This document shows positions 17,703 through 26,797 of a stretch of 64,000 nt of DNA, one piece after another. The DNA comes from Hyphomicrobium sp. (GTDB lineage: Bacteria; Pseudomonadota; Alphaproteobacteria; Rhizobiales; Hyphomicrobiaceae), in the NCBI GenBank assembly GCA_030148725.1, contig JASBSU010000004.1:184937-248936 (forward strand). Reading direction: 5' to 3'. The notes beneath the pieces are model-generated. The model searched no databases and had not been told where the DNA came from. It was given only the letters and a program-made list of their open reading frames with translations. Each line of letters starts with the position of its first letter. Position 1 is the stretch's first letter. The translations under genes were made by a program, and so were the position numbers.

Positions 17703-17915
17703 ATGCGCCAGAGCGGTACAATAAAATTCTACAACGCCCAAAAGGGCTACGGTTTCATCAAGCCGGACGACGGCGGCAAAGACGTATTCGTCCACGTGAC
17801 CGCGGTTGAGCGGGCCGGCATTGCGAACCTCGATGAAGGCGCGCGCATCTCCTTTGAGACAGAGCCGGACAAGCGCGGAAAAGGTCCGAAGGCAATCAAT
17901 TTGCAGGCGTCCTGA
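17703..17915 (+). CDS. CspA-family cold-shock protein
   Basis: A 70-residue single cold-shock domain with both RNA-binding motifs: RNP1 as KGYGFIKP and RNP2 as DVFVHV. Such proteins bind single-stranded RNA/DNA and melt mRNA structure. AGGAG lies 7 nt before ATG 17703. The leader from the rlmJ terminator is about 190 nt, long enough to act as the thermosensitive 5' UTR known for cspA, though I cannot show a fold. Confidence 0.95.
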   Translation: MRQSGTIKFYNAQKGYGFIKPDDGGKDVFVHVTAVERAGIANLDEGARISFETEPDKRGKGPKAINLQAS

Positions 17916-18075
17916 TTTTTAACGCGGTTCAAGGCCAGGCGGCGGACGCGGTTTGCGTCACCGCTCGGCAACGTTCCCACGCCTTTTTTGAGCTGACCGT
18001 TTGTCAGGCATGTGCAACGGCATGTGTCTGCGGCAATCTCCGGGCATCGTATCAGCGATGTCCGGGGAGCTTAGG

Positions 18076-18375
18076 ATGTTGAAGTCGATCTGCGCGGCCG
18101 GTGTGGCCGTTACCCTCGCGTTTGCAGGCTTTGCGGGCCAGGCCGAAGCCAAGTGCTTCAAGAAGACCGCCTCGGGCACCGCCCCGAGCATGGACGGCGC
18201 CAAGTTCCAGGTGAAGGAAGCCATCCTGCAGTCGTTCGATTGGGGCGTGTGGGCCGCATTCATGGCTTCCGGCTCGACGCCGGGCTACAAGGTCAGCACG
18301 CCAGTCTATCGCTGCAAGCCGGGTGGCCTCGGCTATGACTGCGTCGGGACATCGACCATCTGCAAGACGGGCTGA
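18076..18375 (+). CDS. Small secreted four-cysteine protein, paralogue A
   Basis: A 99-residue protein from ATG 18076 with an N-terminal signal peptide ending GQAEA. The mature part starts KCFKK, and its last three cysteines are spaced YRCKPGGLGYDC then x6 C (STICKTG). The same spacing C-x8-C-x6-C and the Cys-Lys-Lys start recur in the protein at 26798-27088, and a looser version at 19101-20000. Family function is unknown to me; it is periplasmic or secreted by the signal sequence. Confidence 0.8.
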   Translation: MLKSICAAGVAVTLAFAGFAGQAEAKCFKKTASGTAPSMDGAKFQVKEAILQSFDWGVWAAFMASGSTPGYKVSTPVYRCKPGGLGYDCVGTSTICKTG

Positions 18376-18637
18376 TCGACGGTCGCAGGTCGGAACGATC
18401 CAAATCAGTACAAGTTGTCTTATCCCGTTAACCATTCGCTGTTACCTCGGCGGGATAATGGGCATTCGGCAGCCGAATTCCGGCTGCCGGGTTTGCCTGG
18501 TTGCCCGCGGTGGCGTGGTTAGCGGGTGACACGGTCCTGCAAAATGCTGGGTGACCAGTGGTTTTGCACGCCCGAACGGCGTTTTCCGTTATCCTCCGAC
18601 CCGATCAGGGGTGGTTGGAATTCACAGGGACTGAACA

Positions 18638-18964
18638 ATGAGCCTCACTCGCGTTTGCACAGGGATCGTCGCAGCGGCCGGCTTTCTCATGCTCGCCACC
18701 CTTTCTGGCGCTGGCGACTACGTCGCTCCAGGCGCCTATGCGGGCGAAGTCCATAAAAAGAAGACCGCGCGCCGCTCCAAGAACCGCGCTTACGCCGTCG
18801 AGCAGGGCGCCAGCCCGGCTGAGATCGCGCGCTATTTCCAGCTGTACGGGGGGTATATCGATCCGGCGATCAATAAGCAGTCGCAGGGCGGTCCGTTCGA
18901 CAGCGGCTTCTTCTTCGATTCGGGTATCGGCCGGAACGGTGGCGATTCACCCTACATGAACTGA
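18638..18964 (+). CDS. Hypothetical secreted protein
   Basis: A 108-residue protein with a clear signal peptide (VAAAGFLMLATLSGAG, cleavage probably near AYAGE), then a basic stretch HKKKTARRSKNR and an acidic/Gly-rich C-terminus ending RNGGDSPYMN. No domain recognised. It lies between two members of the small secreted four-Cys family, but has no cysteines in its mature part. Confidence 0.7.
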   Translation: MSLTRVCTGIVAAAGFLMLATLSGAGDYVAPGAYAGEVHKKKTARRSKNRAYAVEQGASPAEIARYFQLYGGYIDPAINKQSQGGPFDSGFFFDSGIGRNGGDSPYMN

Positions 18965-19100
18965 GGTTTTTGCGCCGCCACCGTTGCGCTATTTTCGTCC
19001 TGCACATGTTTGCGGGCTCAAAGCCTAGGCAAGGGGCGTGGTGCCCCGCTATAAGGCTTTGGAATCGGACGTTATGTCCGCGCTGACGGGGGACACTGCA

Positions 19101-20000
19101 ATGCGCGCCAAGACATCCATCGCCTTTGCGTCCGTGCTGGTTGCGGCGGTCGCGGCACTATCGCCTGCGGACGCTGCCTGCAAAAAATTCGGCTTCACGG
19201 TCAACGACTACGGCAAAGAAGGTCCGACCAACGACGCCAAGAACCTGCTCGACAAGCACGTTGCCGAGTGGGCCTCGAAGAACGGCGTCTCGGAATACTC
19301 TACCGGCAAGAAGAGCGTGAGCTGCGAGCTTTTCCTCGACGTTATCCTCTTCGACGAGCACACCTGCACGGCCTCCGCGACCGTGTGCTGGGGGCCGGAT
19401 GCGAAGAAATTCGGTACCCAGTCGGCCGCTGGCAGCGCTCCCGCGGAGCAGCAGAGCAGCGGCGATGCTCCGCCGGCTCCGATTCGCAAGGCGCACGCAC
19501 TCGGTGAGGCCACGCCGCAGGCTGCCGCCGCCGCTGCCCCCGCGCCGGCCGCTGAAGCGCCTGCCGCCGACACGGCACAGATCGAAGCCGCACCAACCCA
19601 ACCTGTCGAGCAGATCGCTGCCCCGGCCGAGATGCCGGCAGCCGCTCCGGCTGTCCACACGAACGCAGCGCCTGCCGCCGCGGCTGACGCCACGCCCGGC
19701 GCAGTGGTGGAGACTGGCGCTCTGCAGGCAGGCCAGGGTCTGCCGCAGGCCGCCGGCCAGCAGCCGACCCAGGCGCCTGCCGCTCCGACCGCTTCGCAGC
19801 AGGAGCGCGCTGCCGCGGCTGCCGCTGCCGCTTCCGCCGCCGCTGCAGCCGAGCGCGCGGCGATTGCCGCAGAGACGGCTGCGAATGCTGCCAAGGAAGC
19901 TGCCGCCGCTGCAGTCGCCGCAAGCGCTGCCAGCAAGGGCGGCGCGAAGGTTGCGCCTCTCGATCACGCATCAGGCGCCAAGCCGGTGCACGCCGAGTAA
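19101..20000 (+). CDS. Secreted protein: four-Cys head with long Ala/Pro tail, paralogue C
   Basis: About 299 residues from ATG 19101. The signal peptide ends SPADAA. The first 100 mature residues (CKKFGFT ... VSCELF ... HTCTASATVCWG) resemble the four-Cys family of 18076-18375 and 26798-27088. From about residue 115 onward the chain is Ala/Pro/Gln/Glu-rich, ending with a long Ala-rich helix (SAAAAAERAAIAAETAANAA). A periplasm-spanning or envelope-associated role is possible but not shown. Confidence 0.78.
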   Translation: MRAKTSIAFASVLVAAVAALSPADAACKKFGFTVNDYGKEGPTNDAKNLLDKHVAEWASKNGVSEYSTGKKSVSCELFLDVILFDEHTCTASATVCWGPDAKKFGTQSAAGSAPAEQQSSGDAPPAPIRKAHALGEATPQAAAAAAPAPAAEAPAADTAQIEAAPTQPVEQIAAPAEMPAAAPAVHTNAAPAAAADATPGAVVETGALQAGQGLPQAAGQQPTQAPAAPTASQQERAAAAAAAASAAAAAERAAIAAETAANAAKEAAAAAVAASAASKGGAKVAPLDHASGAKPVHAE

Positions 20001-20033
20001 GCGCGGCTGCGCCATGGCTGCACGCAAGACATC

Positions 20034-20065
20034 AACGCCCGCGGTCATCGCGGGCGTTTTCTTTT
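20034..20065 (+). terminator. Intrinsic terminator
   Basis: AACGCCCGCG (20034-20043), loop GTCAT, CGCGGGCGTT (20049-20058), then TTCTTTTT. It ends the secreted-protein transcript at 20000. Confidence 0.9.
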
Positions 20066-20066
20066 T

Positions 20067-20111
20067 CAGGGGTGCTCAGACGCTTTTGTCAGGGGTGCTC
20101 AGACGCTTTTG
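20067..20111. repeat. Short tandem duplication (about 23 bp, two copies)
   Basis: CAGGGGTGCTCAGACGCTTTTG occurs at 20067-20088 and again at 20090-20111. The second copy contains the stop codon and last codons of the fetB-like gene on the minus strand. This looks like a recent slippage duplication. Confidence 0.85.
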
Positions 20112-20908
20112 CGGTGCGACGCACTCGGCGAGGCACGCAGGCGGTGACGGTCATCGGTGACCAGCATCACGCCGCCGGCGGCTGCGATCAGAGAGCCTAG
20201 TGCCGTCGCCCCGGCAATCAGGAACATGATCACGACCTGATACATCGCCGCTCCAACCGGGTCGGCGCCGGCGATGATCTGTCCCGTCATCATGCCCGGC
20301 AGCGCCACGATGCCGGTCGTCGCCATTGAATTGAGCATCGGCATGAGGCCGGTGCGGAGCGCCGAACGCAACGGACCGGATAGAGCTTCGAAGCGTGGCG
20401 CACCAAGCGCGAGGCGTCCCTCGATGGCGTTGCGCTCGCGATTTGCGTTCTCGCTCAGCGTCTCCAGGACGAGCGCGACGGCGGTCATGGTGTTGCCGAG
20501 CACCATGCCGAGGATCGGCAGGATGTAGCGCGGCGCGTACCAGGGCTCGGGTGTGATGACGAAGCCGACCCCGAAGACGGTCACGAAGGTGCCGACGAAC
20601 AGGAGCGTCGAGGAACTAAGACCCATCAGCGGCCAGGCGGCGATACGCGCGTGCAGGCGCGCGACCACTTCCGTTGCTGCGGCGACGACCATCATCAGCG
20701 CGAAGGTCAGCGTCCAGAACGGCGAGCTTTGCGCGAAGATGAATTTGAGGACGACTCCGATGAGGGCGAGCTGGACGACCATGCGCGACGCCGAGATGGC
20801 GATGCTGCGTTCCAGGCCGAGGCGAAAACGCCATGAAATGGCAGCGTTCGCGAAGAGCAGGGTCGCCGCGAGCAACAGGTCCCAGTAGCTGAGCGGCACT
20901 ATGGTCAT
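20099..20908 (-). CDS. fetB: FetB-type ABC transporter permease (UPF0014)
   Basis: A 269-residue polytopic inner membrane protein with about seven hydrophobic segments. Family motifs are ASRMVVQLALIGVVL, PWYAPRYILPILGMVLGNTM and ALPGMMTGQIIAGADPVGAAMYQ. FetAB exports iron in E. coli and protects against oxidative stress. The start overlaps the stop of the ATPase gene by ATGA. The C-terminal 12 residues fall within a short tandem duplication, so the exact tail may vary between strains. Confidence 0.9.
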   Translation of the reverse strand: MTIVPLSYWDLLLAATLLFANAAISWRFRLGLERSIAISASRMVVQLALIGVVLKFIFAQSSPFWTLTFALMMVVAAATEVVARLHARIAAWPLMGLSSSTLLFVGTFVTVFGVGFVITPEPWYAPRYILPILGMVLGNTMTAVALVLETLSENANRERNAIEGRLALGAPRFEALSGPLRSALRTGLMPMLNSMATTGIVALPGMMTGQIIAGADPVGAAMYQVVIMFLIAGATALGSLIAAAGGVMLVTDDRHRLRASPSASHRKSV

Positions 20909-21525
20909 GGCGCCGACACTGCTCCAGCTCCGGGTGTCGGCTTCTCCTTCGACAGCACCAGGCGCGCATCCGCGAGCCGTCCGATCTGGGCCTCGTCATG
21001 GCTGACGAGCACGACGCAATGTCCGGAGAGCAACTGGAAGCGGATCAGTTCCTCGACCAACGCCTTGCTCTGCGGATCGAGGGCTCCGGTCGGCTCGTCC
21101 AGCAGGATGACCGGGGGCTCGTCAAGGAGCGCGCGCACGAACGCGAGCCGCTGGCGCTCTCCTGTCGACAGCACCGCGATGGGGCGATCGAGCAGGCGCG
21201 GATCGAGATCCAGCGATTGCAGGAGCCGTTCGAGTTTTGCGGTTGGGGCATTGACCGGAAAGCTGCCGCGCGGCGTGTCGGACCACCACGCGGGCTCCGG
21301 CGAGCAATAGCGCACCCGGCGCCGCCACTCGTGGGCGGGAAGCTCATTTCGCTCCTGTCCATCGACGACGACGCGTCCGGCGGCCGGATCAAGGTCGGCG
21401 AGCGCACGCAGCAGCAGCGTTTTGCCGGCGCCCGAAGGTCCTTCGACGGCGAGGCATTCGCCGTCCGAAAGCTCGAACGACAGCGGCTTCAAATGTCCGA
21501 CTTGCAAACGTTCAACGCGCAGCAC
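20905..21525 (-). CDS. fetA: FetA-type ABC transporter ATP-binding protein
   Basis: A 206-residue ATPase: Walker A GPSGAGKT, signature LSTGERQR, Walker B VILLDEPT, and switch His in LVSHDE. It is short, as usual for the FetA/YbbL family. It is encoded immediately upstream of, and overlapping, its permease. The two make a self-contained exporter, by family an iron efflux system. Confidence 0.9.
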   Translation of the reverse strand: MLRVERLQVGHLKPLSFELSDGECLAVEGPSGAGKTLLLRALADLDPAAGRVVVDGQERNELPAHEWRRRVRYCSPEPAWWSDTPRGSFPVNAPTAKLERLLQSLDLDPRLLDRPIAVLSTGERQRLAFVRALLDEPPVILLDEPTGALDPQSKALVEELIRFQLLSGHCVVLVSHDEAQIGRLADARLVLSKEKPTPGAGAVSAP

Positions 21526-21605
21526 GGCGTCTTCCTTCGGCCGCGGAGGCGAGGAGGCTTAGCAGGTTCGGCGCCGCTTCCGCCAGAAGCGTGTTTTGCG
21601 CCTGA

Positions 21606-22247
21606 TCAGCCCGGTTTGGCAGAGAGAAGGATGTCGGCGCCGTCCTGCAGCACGGCGAGGCGCATGCCGGCATTGGTCGCGAGGCGACAGGTGTAATAGG
21701 CCTGGATCGTCATCGCATCGAGCGGCGGGGCGTGCTCGCCGGATATAAACTCCGCGAGGTGGAGCGGGGCACGGGCGTTGGTGCCTTTGCAGCGCACGAG
21801 GAAACTGGGATTCTCCATCGTGCCGGCCATCTGCACCTCGAGGTCACCGCCGCGCGGCAGAGCGGTTATCGCGCTTGCGACGAGGTTCAAAAGCAGCTTG
21901 GCCTTGTCCTTCGGCATGTAGCCGGGCTGGCATTTCCAGTTGAGGGTGTGTTTGCCCTTGCCGACGAAGCCACGCGAAATCTGCTCGGCGGTGCCGAGGT
22001 CGATCATTGCGCCAGCCGAACCAGCGGCGCCGAACGCGAAGCGGCAGAACTGGAGACGGGCAGAAGCCTGCTCCGTCACATTGCGGATGACGTCGAGCGC
22101 GTAGTTCTTGGCTTCCTGGTCGTCGTCCTCGTCGAGTATCTCGAGGCCGTTGTAGATGGCGCCGACTGGGCCGATGACGTCGTGACAGATCTTGCTCGAG
22201 ATGAGCGCCGCGAGTTCAAGGTCGGTCGGATTGGCGCGCTCGCCCAT
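21606..22247 (-). CDS. chpT: Histidine phosphotransferase ChpT
   Basis: A 213-residue HPt protein. The phospho-accepting histidine is H22 in KICHDVIGPVGA, in the first helix of a dimerisation four-helix bundle; a degenerate GHKL-like domain follows (PKDKAKLLLNLV). In Caulobacter and relatives ChpT passes phosphate from CckA to CtrA and CpdR, controlling the cell cycle. The family is restricted to alphaproteobacteria. It is divergent from cysQ, with a 246-nt gap in which I see no clear operator. Confidence 0.93.
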   Translation of the reverse strand: MGERANPTDLELAALISSKICHDVIGPVGAIYNGLEILDEDDDQEAKNYALDVIRNVTEQASARLQFCRFAFGAAGSAGAMIDLGTAEQISRGFVGKGKHTLNWKCQPGYMPKDKAKLLLNLVASAITALPRGGDLEVQMAGTMENPSFLVRCKGTNARAPLHLAEFISGEHAPPLDAMTIQAYYTCRLATNAGMRLAVLQDGADILLSAKPG

Positions 22248-22493
22248 CGATACTGCCCCTTCGATTGTTGATTTCGCAGATACGAATGCAGGAAGCCTAT
22301 GGCCCTCGGCATGCGGACACTGTTAACGCGCGCCAACAGGGCCGCTTGCGAAGTGCTGACGCCATCTGATACACGCGCCACAACTTCCGCGCAAAGCACG
22401 GCCTTGTCTTCTCGCCGCTCCGATCCGTGCGGGAAATAGAACCGCAGCCGGTCGGCACAGGACCGGAGCATCGAATCAGAGCACGAACGGCAC

Positions 22494-23315
22494 ATGACGC
22501 TAGAGGAATACCGAGCACTGGTCGAGGCATTGCTACCCGCCGTACTGGCGGCCGGCCGGGTCGAGAAGCGTCATTTTGCGGCCGGTGTGGCCGTCGAGAC
22601 GAAGGCTGATACGACGCCGGTGACGGTGGCCGACCGCGAGGCAGAGGAGATCCTCACCGAGGCACTGCATCGGGCGGCGCCGGGCATCCCCGTGATCGCC
22701 GAGGAGGCCGTGGCGGCCGGCAAAGTGCCGGCGGTGAAGGACACGTTTTTCCTCGTCGATCCGCTCGACGGGACGCGCGCCTTCATCAAAGGTAGCCCGG
22801 AGTTCACCGTCAATATCGGGCTCGTCGTGGATCAGAAGCCGATCTTCGGGATCATCTATGCGCCGGCTCTCGACCGCTTCTACGCGACGCTCGGCCCGGA
22901 TGAGGCGGTCGAAGCCGCTGTCGCGGCCGAAGATGAAAACGCCCGTCTTGAAGGGCTTGCGCTGACGCGTCTCAAAACGCGCGAGCCCGACCCTCAGGCG
23001 CTCATTGCGTTCACCAGCCGATCGCACGCGACGCAAAGCACGGACGAGTTCCTGAAGCACCTTCCGATCACCGAGAAGCGGAAGGCGAGCTCGTCACTGA
23101 AGTTCTGCCTCATCGCGCGCGGGGAAGCGGACCTTTACGCGCGCCTTGGGCAGACGAGCGAGTGGGATACCGCTGCCGGGCAGGCGATCCTATCGGCCGC
23201 CGGCGGATGTGTGACGACGCTCGATGGCGCGCCGCTGCAGTACGGCAAAGCCGCGAACGGGTACGCCAATCCGCATTTCATCGCCTGGGCGCGTGGGGCC
23301 ATTCTCGCCGACTGA
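22494..23315 (+). CDS. cysQ: 3'(2'),5'-bisphosphate nucleotidase CysQ
   Basis: A 273-residue inositol-monophosphatase-fold enzyme that removes the 3' phosphate from PAP/PAPS, by-products of sulfate activation. Metal-binding motifs are VIAEEAVA, FLVDPLDGTRAFIKG and SEWDTAAGQAIL. Length is normal. A Li+-sensitive Mg-dependent mechanism is expected for the family. The start is ATG 22494. Confidence 0.93.
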   Translation: MTLEEYRALVEALLPAVLAAGRVEKRHFAAGVAVETKADTTPVTVADREAEEILTEALHRAAPGIPVIAEEAVAAGKVPAVKDTFFLVDPLDGTRAFIKGSPEFTVNIGLVVDQKPIFGIIYAPALDRFYATLGPDEAVEAAVAAEDENARLEGLALTRLKTREPDPQALIAFTSRSHATQSTDEFLKHLPITEKRKASSSLKFCLIARGEADLYARLGQTSEWDTAAGQAILSAAGGCVTTLDGAPLQYGKAANGYANPHFIAWARGAILAD

Positions 23316-23452
23316 TCGCGCCGGTTGGGGCAAGGCGGCAGGTGCCGCAATGCAGCCACAACGCATCGCCGATCGGCCACACTTTCGCACTACTCTCAAA
23401 CGAAGGCTTCTACGCAGTCTGGCGGCCGAAGGGCTGCCGTTTCGGCACCAAC

Positions 23453-24331
23453 ATGGATCATCAGATGGCGCTGCAGATGCGCGGACGTCACATCCGTTTC
23501 ACTCTCTCGGCGGCGCTTTTTGCGCTGGCAGCGCTGGCTTTCGTTCCAGGGGCTGAGGCGCAGCAATCTGGAACCGGCTATGGCCCGTATTCAGGCGGTC
23601 GCACCGGCTCCGATGATGCCTACCGTCCACCGGCCAACGACGCCGACGGCGCATCGCAGAGCGGGGGCTCGGCCTATCAGCCGCCCTACCGCCCGGGCGG
23701 GTCCTATCGCGAGGACGGCAACCGTTACGACGACGGCAACACAGCCGCGGCCGCGCCGCAGAATGAACCCGCGCCGGGTTATGGCGAGCCCTACCACGCC
23801 CCGGGTGACCAGCCTTACGATGACCGAGGCGGTCCGCCGCCCGGCGGTGACGGCTATTCTCAGAACGAGATCATCCAGGCGGGCGGGCGCTTTTTTGGAT
23901 CGGTGAGCAAGGGACTTGCCAGCGTCATCGAGCACGCATTCGCCCAATCCGGGCGCCCGAACGGCTATATTCTCGGAACCGATGCCGGCGGCGCGTTCGT
24001 CGCAGGCCTCAGGTATGGCGAGGGCACGCTCTATACCAAGGACGCCGGCACCCATAAGGTCTACTGGCAGGGCCCGTCGATCGGATACGATTTTGGCGGC
24101 GAGGGCTCGAAAACCATGGTTCTGGTCTACAATCTGCAGGATCCATCGCAGATTTATGAGCGCTTTGCGGGTGTGCAGGGCTCCGCGTACATTGTCGGAG
24201 GCGTCGGCATACAGTTCCAGACGCACGGCAATGTCACCTTGGCGCCGATACGTTCGGGAATTGGTTTACGGCTAGGTGCGAACATCGGATATTTGAAGTA
24301 TACCCGCACGCCTACGTGGAACCCATTTTGA
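23453..24331 (+). CDS. eipA: Envelope protein EipA (DUF1134)
   Basis: About 292 residues from ATG 23453 (ATGs at 23465 and 23477 are alternatives). A signal peptide ends GAEAQ, then a Gly/Pro/Tyr-rich disordered region runs to about residue 135. The C-terminal DUF1134 domain has SQNEIIQAGGRFFGSVSKGL, NGYILGTDAGGAFVAGLRYG and VYWQGPSIGYDFGGEG. In Brucella the DUF1134 protein EipA is periplasmic and needed for envelope stress resistance. The long low-complexity linker is unusual and not part of the domain. Confidence 0.88.
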   Translation: MDHQMALQMRGRHIRFTLSAALFALAALAFVPGAEAQQSGTGYGPYSGGRTGSDDAYRPPANDADGASQSGGSAYQPPYRPGGSYREDGNRYDDGNTAAAAPQNEPAPGYGEPYHAPGDQPYDDRGGPPPGGDGYSQNEIIQAGGRFFGSVSKGLASVIEHAFAQSGRPNGYILGTDAGGAFVAGLRYGEGTLYTKDAGTHKVYWQGPSIGYDFGGEGSKTMVLVYNLQDPSQIYERFAGVQGSAYIVGGVGIQFQTHGNVTLAPIRSGIGLRLGANIGYLKYTRTPTWNPF

Positions 24332-24492
24332 GTCGCGGCGCGGCTTCACGAGGTATGCTCCGGGTGGAGACGCGCTGGAATGAAAGCATTGCGCAGCCAA
24401 CTCGCTAGTTCGACGACCAGATCCCAAGGGTTGCGGCTCGCGGGTGCAGGGTCGTGCGCCCCGTTTCGCTGGCCGCAGACGGGGACGTTCGC

Positions 24493-25983
24493 GTGATCAC
24501 GATCGAGATGGTGATGCTGGCGACGTTGGGCTTCCTTACGGCAGCTCTGCTGGCGCTGTTCATTTCTCCGCTCTATCGGCGCCGCGTCGCCCGTCTGACG
24601 ACGGACGCGATCAAGCGCTCGATGCCGCTCACCGAGGCGGAGATCCGGGCCGACAAGGATCGGCTGCGGGCCGAGTTCGCAATCCGCATCCACAAGCTCG
24701 AGACGCGCGTCGAGGAAGCCGCCGAAGCTTCAGCGCGCCAGATGGTGGAGCTCAATCGCCGCGACGCCACGATCAGTGAACTTGAAGGCGAAGTTGCGCG
24801 GCAGCATACCTCTCTCGAAGAGCACGAGAATGCGCGGCGCGTCCTGGAGCAGACGATCATGGATCGGCTGCCGAAGGTCGAGCACCGGCTCGCGGAAGCC
24901 CGCAAGCTGCTGTTCCAGCGCGATCGCGAGATCGTGGCGCTGACCCAGTCGAGCGAGAAGCAGGCGCGGGCCCTCGAGGACGCGACGCAGATCAACGCGC
25001 AGCAGACCGACGAGGTGCATCGTCTCAAGGCGGCGCTCAATACGCGCGCAGCGCGCAACCGCGATGGGTTCGGGGACGCACGCTACGAAGGCGAAGTTGC
25101 GCTCCGTACGGAGATAGAATCGCTGCGTGCCAAGACGCGCGAGCAGACGGCGCTCATTGCACGGCTGCAATCGCTGGTCGCACGTGCCGGCCCAACCGCT
25201 GAAGCTGCCGACGCGACGAGCGGCAAGGGCTCTGACGCTATGCGCCCGGCAAAGGTTCGCGCGGGAAGTCAGGCAGCTGCTGGCGATTCATTGACACCGC
25301 CGCCGCTGGCCGTTGCAGACAAGGGCTCCGAAGCGCCCGACCCTCAGGCACAGAACGAGATCCGGCGCCTCAAGGCCGTCAACCAAGATCAGGCCGCCGA
25401 GCTGTCGCGGATCAAGGCCGCGCTCGCAACGTACGAGGCGGCGGATCAGGACGATCGCGGCGTCAAGGAAAGCAAGATCGCGCTCAAGGCGCGGCTGTCG
25501 GCGCTGCAGGCGCTTTCGGAAGAGCAGAACGGCACTATTCAGGCCCTGCGCACCGAACTGGCTGCCGGCAACGAGAAGCTGGCGCGTCAGGCTGCTTATT
25601 TCATGGAAGAGATGCGCCGGCTTGGGTCCGTGCCCGCGCCCGGGCCTTCGCGTCGCGGTGCTGAAGCCGATCCCAAGCGTCCGCTTGCCGAGCGTATCAA
25701 CGATCCGCGCGTGGCACGGTTTCCGAAAGCTGGCGCCGATATCCCAGCGTCTCAGCCCGCTGCACCGGTCGCTCCTGCGGCCGAGGCAAACGGTGAGGCG
25801 GCCGAGCCGCGTCGTGGCGGGTTCCTGAAGGCTCTCGAAGCTGCGTCGTTGCCCGTCGAGACGAGGGTCGAGCACGCGGCGCCTGAGCTTGCGAACGGCG
25901 AGGGTGCGCCGCCTGAGGTCAAGCGTACGCGCAAGGCGCGGCTTTTGGACCGCATCACCGGGCTCGACAAGAACTCAGCCTAG
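24493..25983 (+). CDS. Hypothetical membrane-anchored coiled-coil protein
   Basis: About 496 residues; the start is chosen at GTG 24493 (GGGGAC upstream), with GTG 24454 and ATG 24508 as alternatives. One N-terminal transmembrane helix (MLATLGFLTAALLALFISPL) is followed by LYRRRVARLTTDAIKRSMPL and several hundred residues of heptad-rich coiled coil, interrupted by two Ala/Pro-rich linkers. The C-terminus is basic (KRTRKARLLDRITGLD). The RRVARLTTDAI-KRSMPLTEAEIRADKD signature is conserved in Hyphomicrobiales hypotheticals as I recall. It is convergent with a bactofilin gene; a shared cytoskeletal or envelope role is speculation. Confidence 0.75.
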   Translation: MITIEMVMLATLGFLTAALLALFISPLYRRRVARLTTDAIKRSMPLTEAEIRADKDRLRAEFAIRIHKLETRVEEAAEASARQMVELNRRDATISELEGEVARQHTSLEEHENARRVLEQTIMDRLPKVEHRLAEARKLLFQRDREIVALTQSSEKQARALEDATQINAQQTDEVHRLKAALNTRAARNRDGFGDARYEGEVALRTEIESLRAKTREQTALIARLQSLVARAGPTAEAADATSGKGSDAMRPAKVRAGSQAAAGDSLTPPPLAVADKGSEAPDPQAQNEIRRLKAVNQDQAAELSRIKAALATYEAADQDDRGVKESKIALKARLSALQALSEEQNGTIQALRTELAAGNEKLARQAAYFMEEMRRLGSVPAPGPSRRGAEADPKRPLAERINDPRVARFPKAGADIPASQPAAPVAPAAEANGEAAEPRRGGFLKALEAASLPVETRVEHAAPELANGEGAPPEVKRTRKARLLDRITGLDKNSA

Positions 25984-26076
25984 TTTCACCGCAGCGAAAA
26001 TGAAAACAGACGGCGGTTGCTCACTGCCGCCTGGCTTCTTGTTCTTGCGACGGTGATGTCGTGCAGCGACCGTAGG

Positions 26077-26586
26077 TCAGCTGACGGCGTCGCGATGCGT
26101 GTCGACGTCCAGCACGGGCTGCCAGTCACCGGCGTCCTTGGCGCTGCGAACGCGGCCATCGAACTGCGCGCCCTCGGCGATGATCAGGTTTTTCTGAACG
26201 ATGTCGCCATTGATGCGGGCCGTGTTGTGGAGCGCGACGGTTTCGCCGCGAAGCTCTCCATTGATGGCGCCGTGGACGGTGAGATTGCGAGCGATGACCG
26301 AGCCCGTGACCTTGCCGGTTTCGCCGACCGTCACGTCATCGCCGTGGATGTCTCCCGTCACTTCGCCAGCGATGAGGAGCGCGGTCTTGCAGACCAGGGT
26401 GATCTTCTGGCCGACGATTGCGAGGTCGGGTCCGATCACCGAAGCCTGTTTGGCGGGCGACATCATCGGTGCCGAAGAAGGCGTGAAGTCGCGAGAAGCG
26501 GGCGTCGGCGGGGGTGTCAGCGAAGGGCCGGTCGAGAAAGGCGCCCCCTGCGCTTTCTGATCCGGATTAGATCCACGGCCGAACAA
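26077..26586 (-). CDS. Bactofilin (polymer-forming cytoskeletal protein)
   Basis: A 169-residue protein with a Pro/Ser-rich N-terminal tail (1-50) and a right-handed beta-helix core (about 50-150). The core repeats read ITLVCKTALLIAGEVTGDI, KVTGSVIARNLTVHGAINGEL and TARINGDIVQKNL. Bactofilins polymerise on the inner membrane and help shape cells or stalks. The start codon is TTG at 26586, fixed by a perfect AGGAGG 6 nt upstream (26593-26598 on plus). Confidence 0.93.
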   Translation of the reverse strand: MFGRGSNPDQKAQGAPFSTGPSLTPPPTPASRDFTPSSAPMMSPAKQASVIGPDLAIVGQKITLVCKTALLIAGEVTGDIHGDDVTVGETGKVTGSVIARNLTVHGAINGELRGETVALHNTARINGDIVQKNLIIAEGAQFDGRVRSAKDAGDWQPVLDVDTHRDAVS

Positions 26587-26797
26587 AACACACCTCCTGC
26601 ACCTGTCCCTGAGATCGTCACGGACCGGAGCATGATGGGGTGAGCGAATTATGTCGAGAAATTCCCGAGCCTGCTGTCTCTTCGCCTCTCAGCATTCCGA
26701 TTGCGGAATAACGTTAATCCGCCTGCGCTGATAACAGACGTCGGGCGGCGGTCGCTGGCGTGCGCCGGCGACCGCTCATGCTCCAATGCGCGCGTTG

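Noticed and set aside
20099..22247. fetAB-chpT as one functional unit
   Set aside because: The genes are on the same strand but separated by 80 nt, and their roles are unrelated; chance adjacency is more likely.
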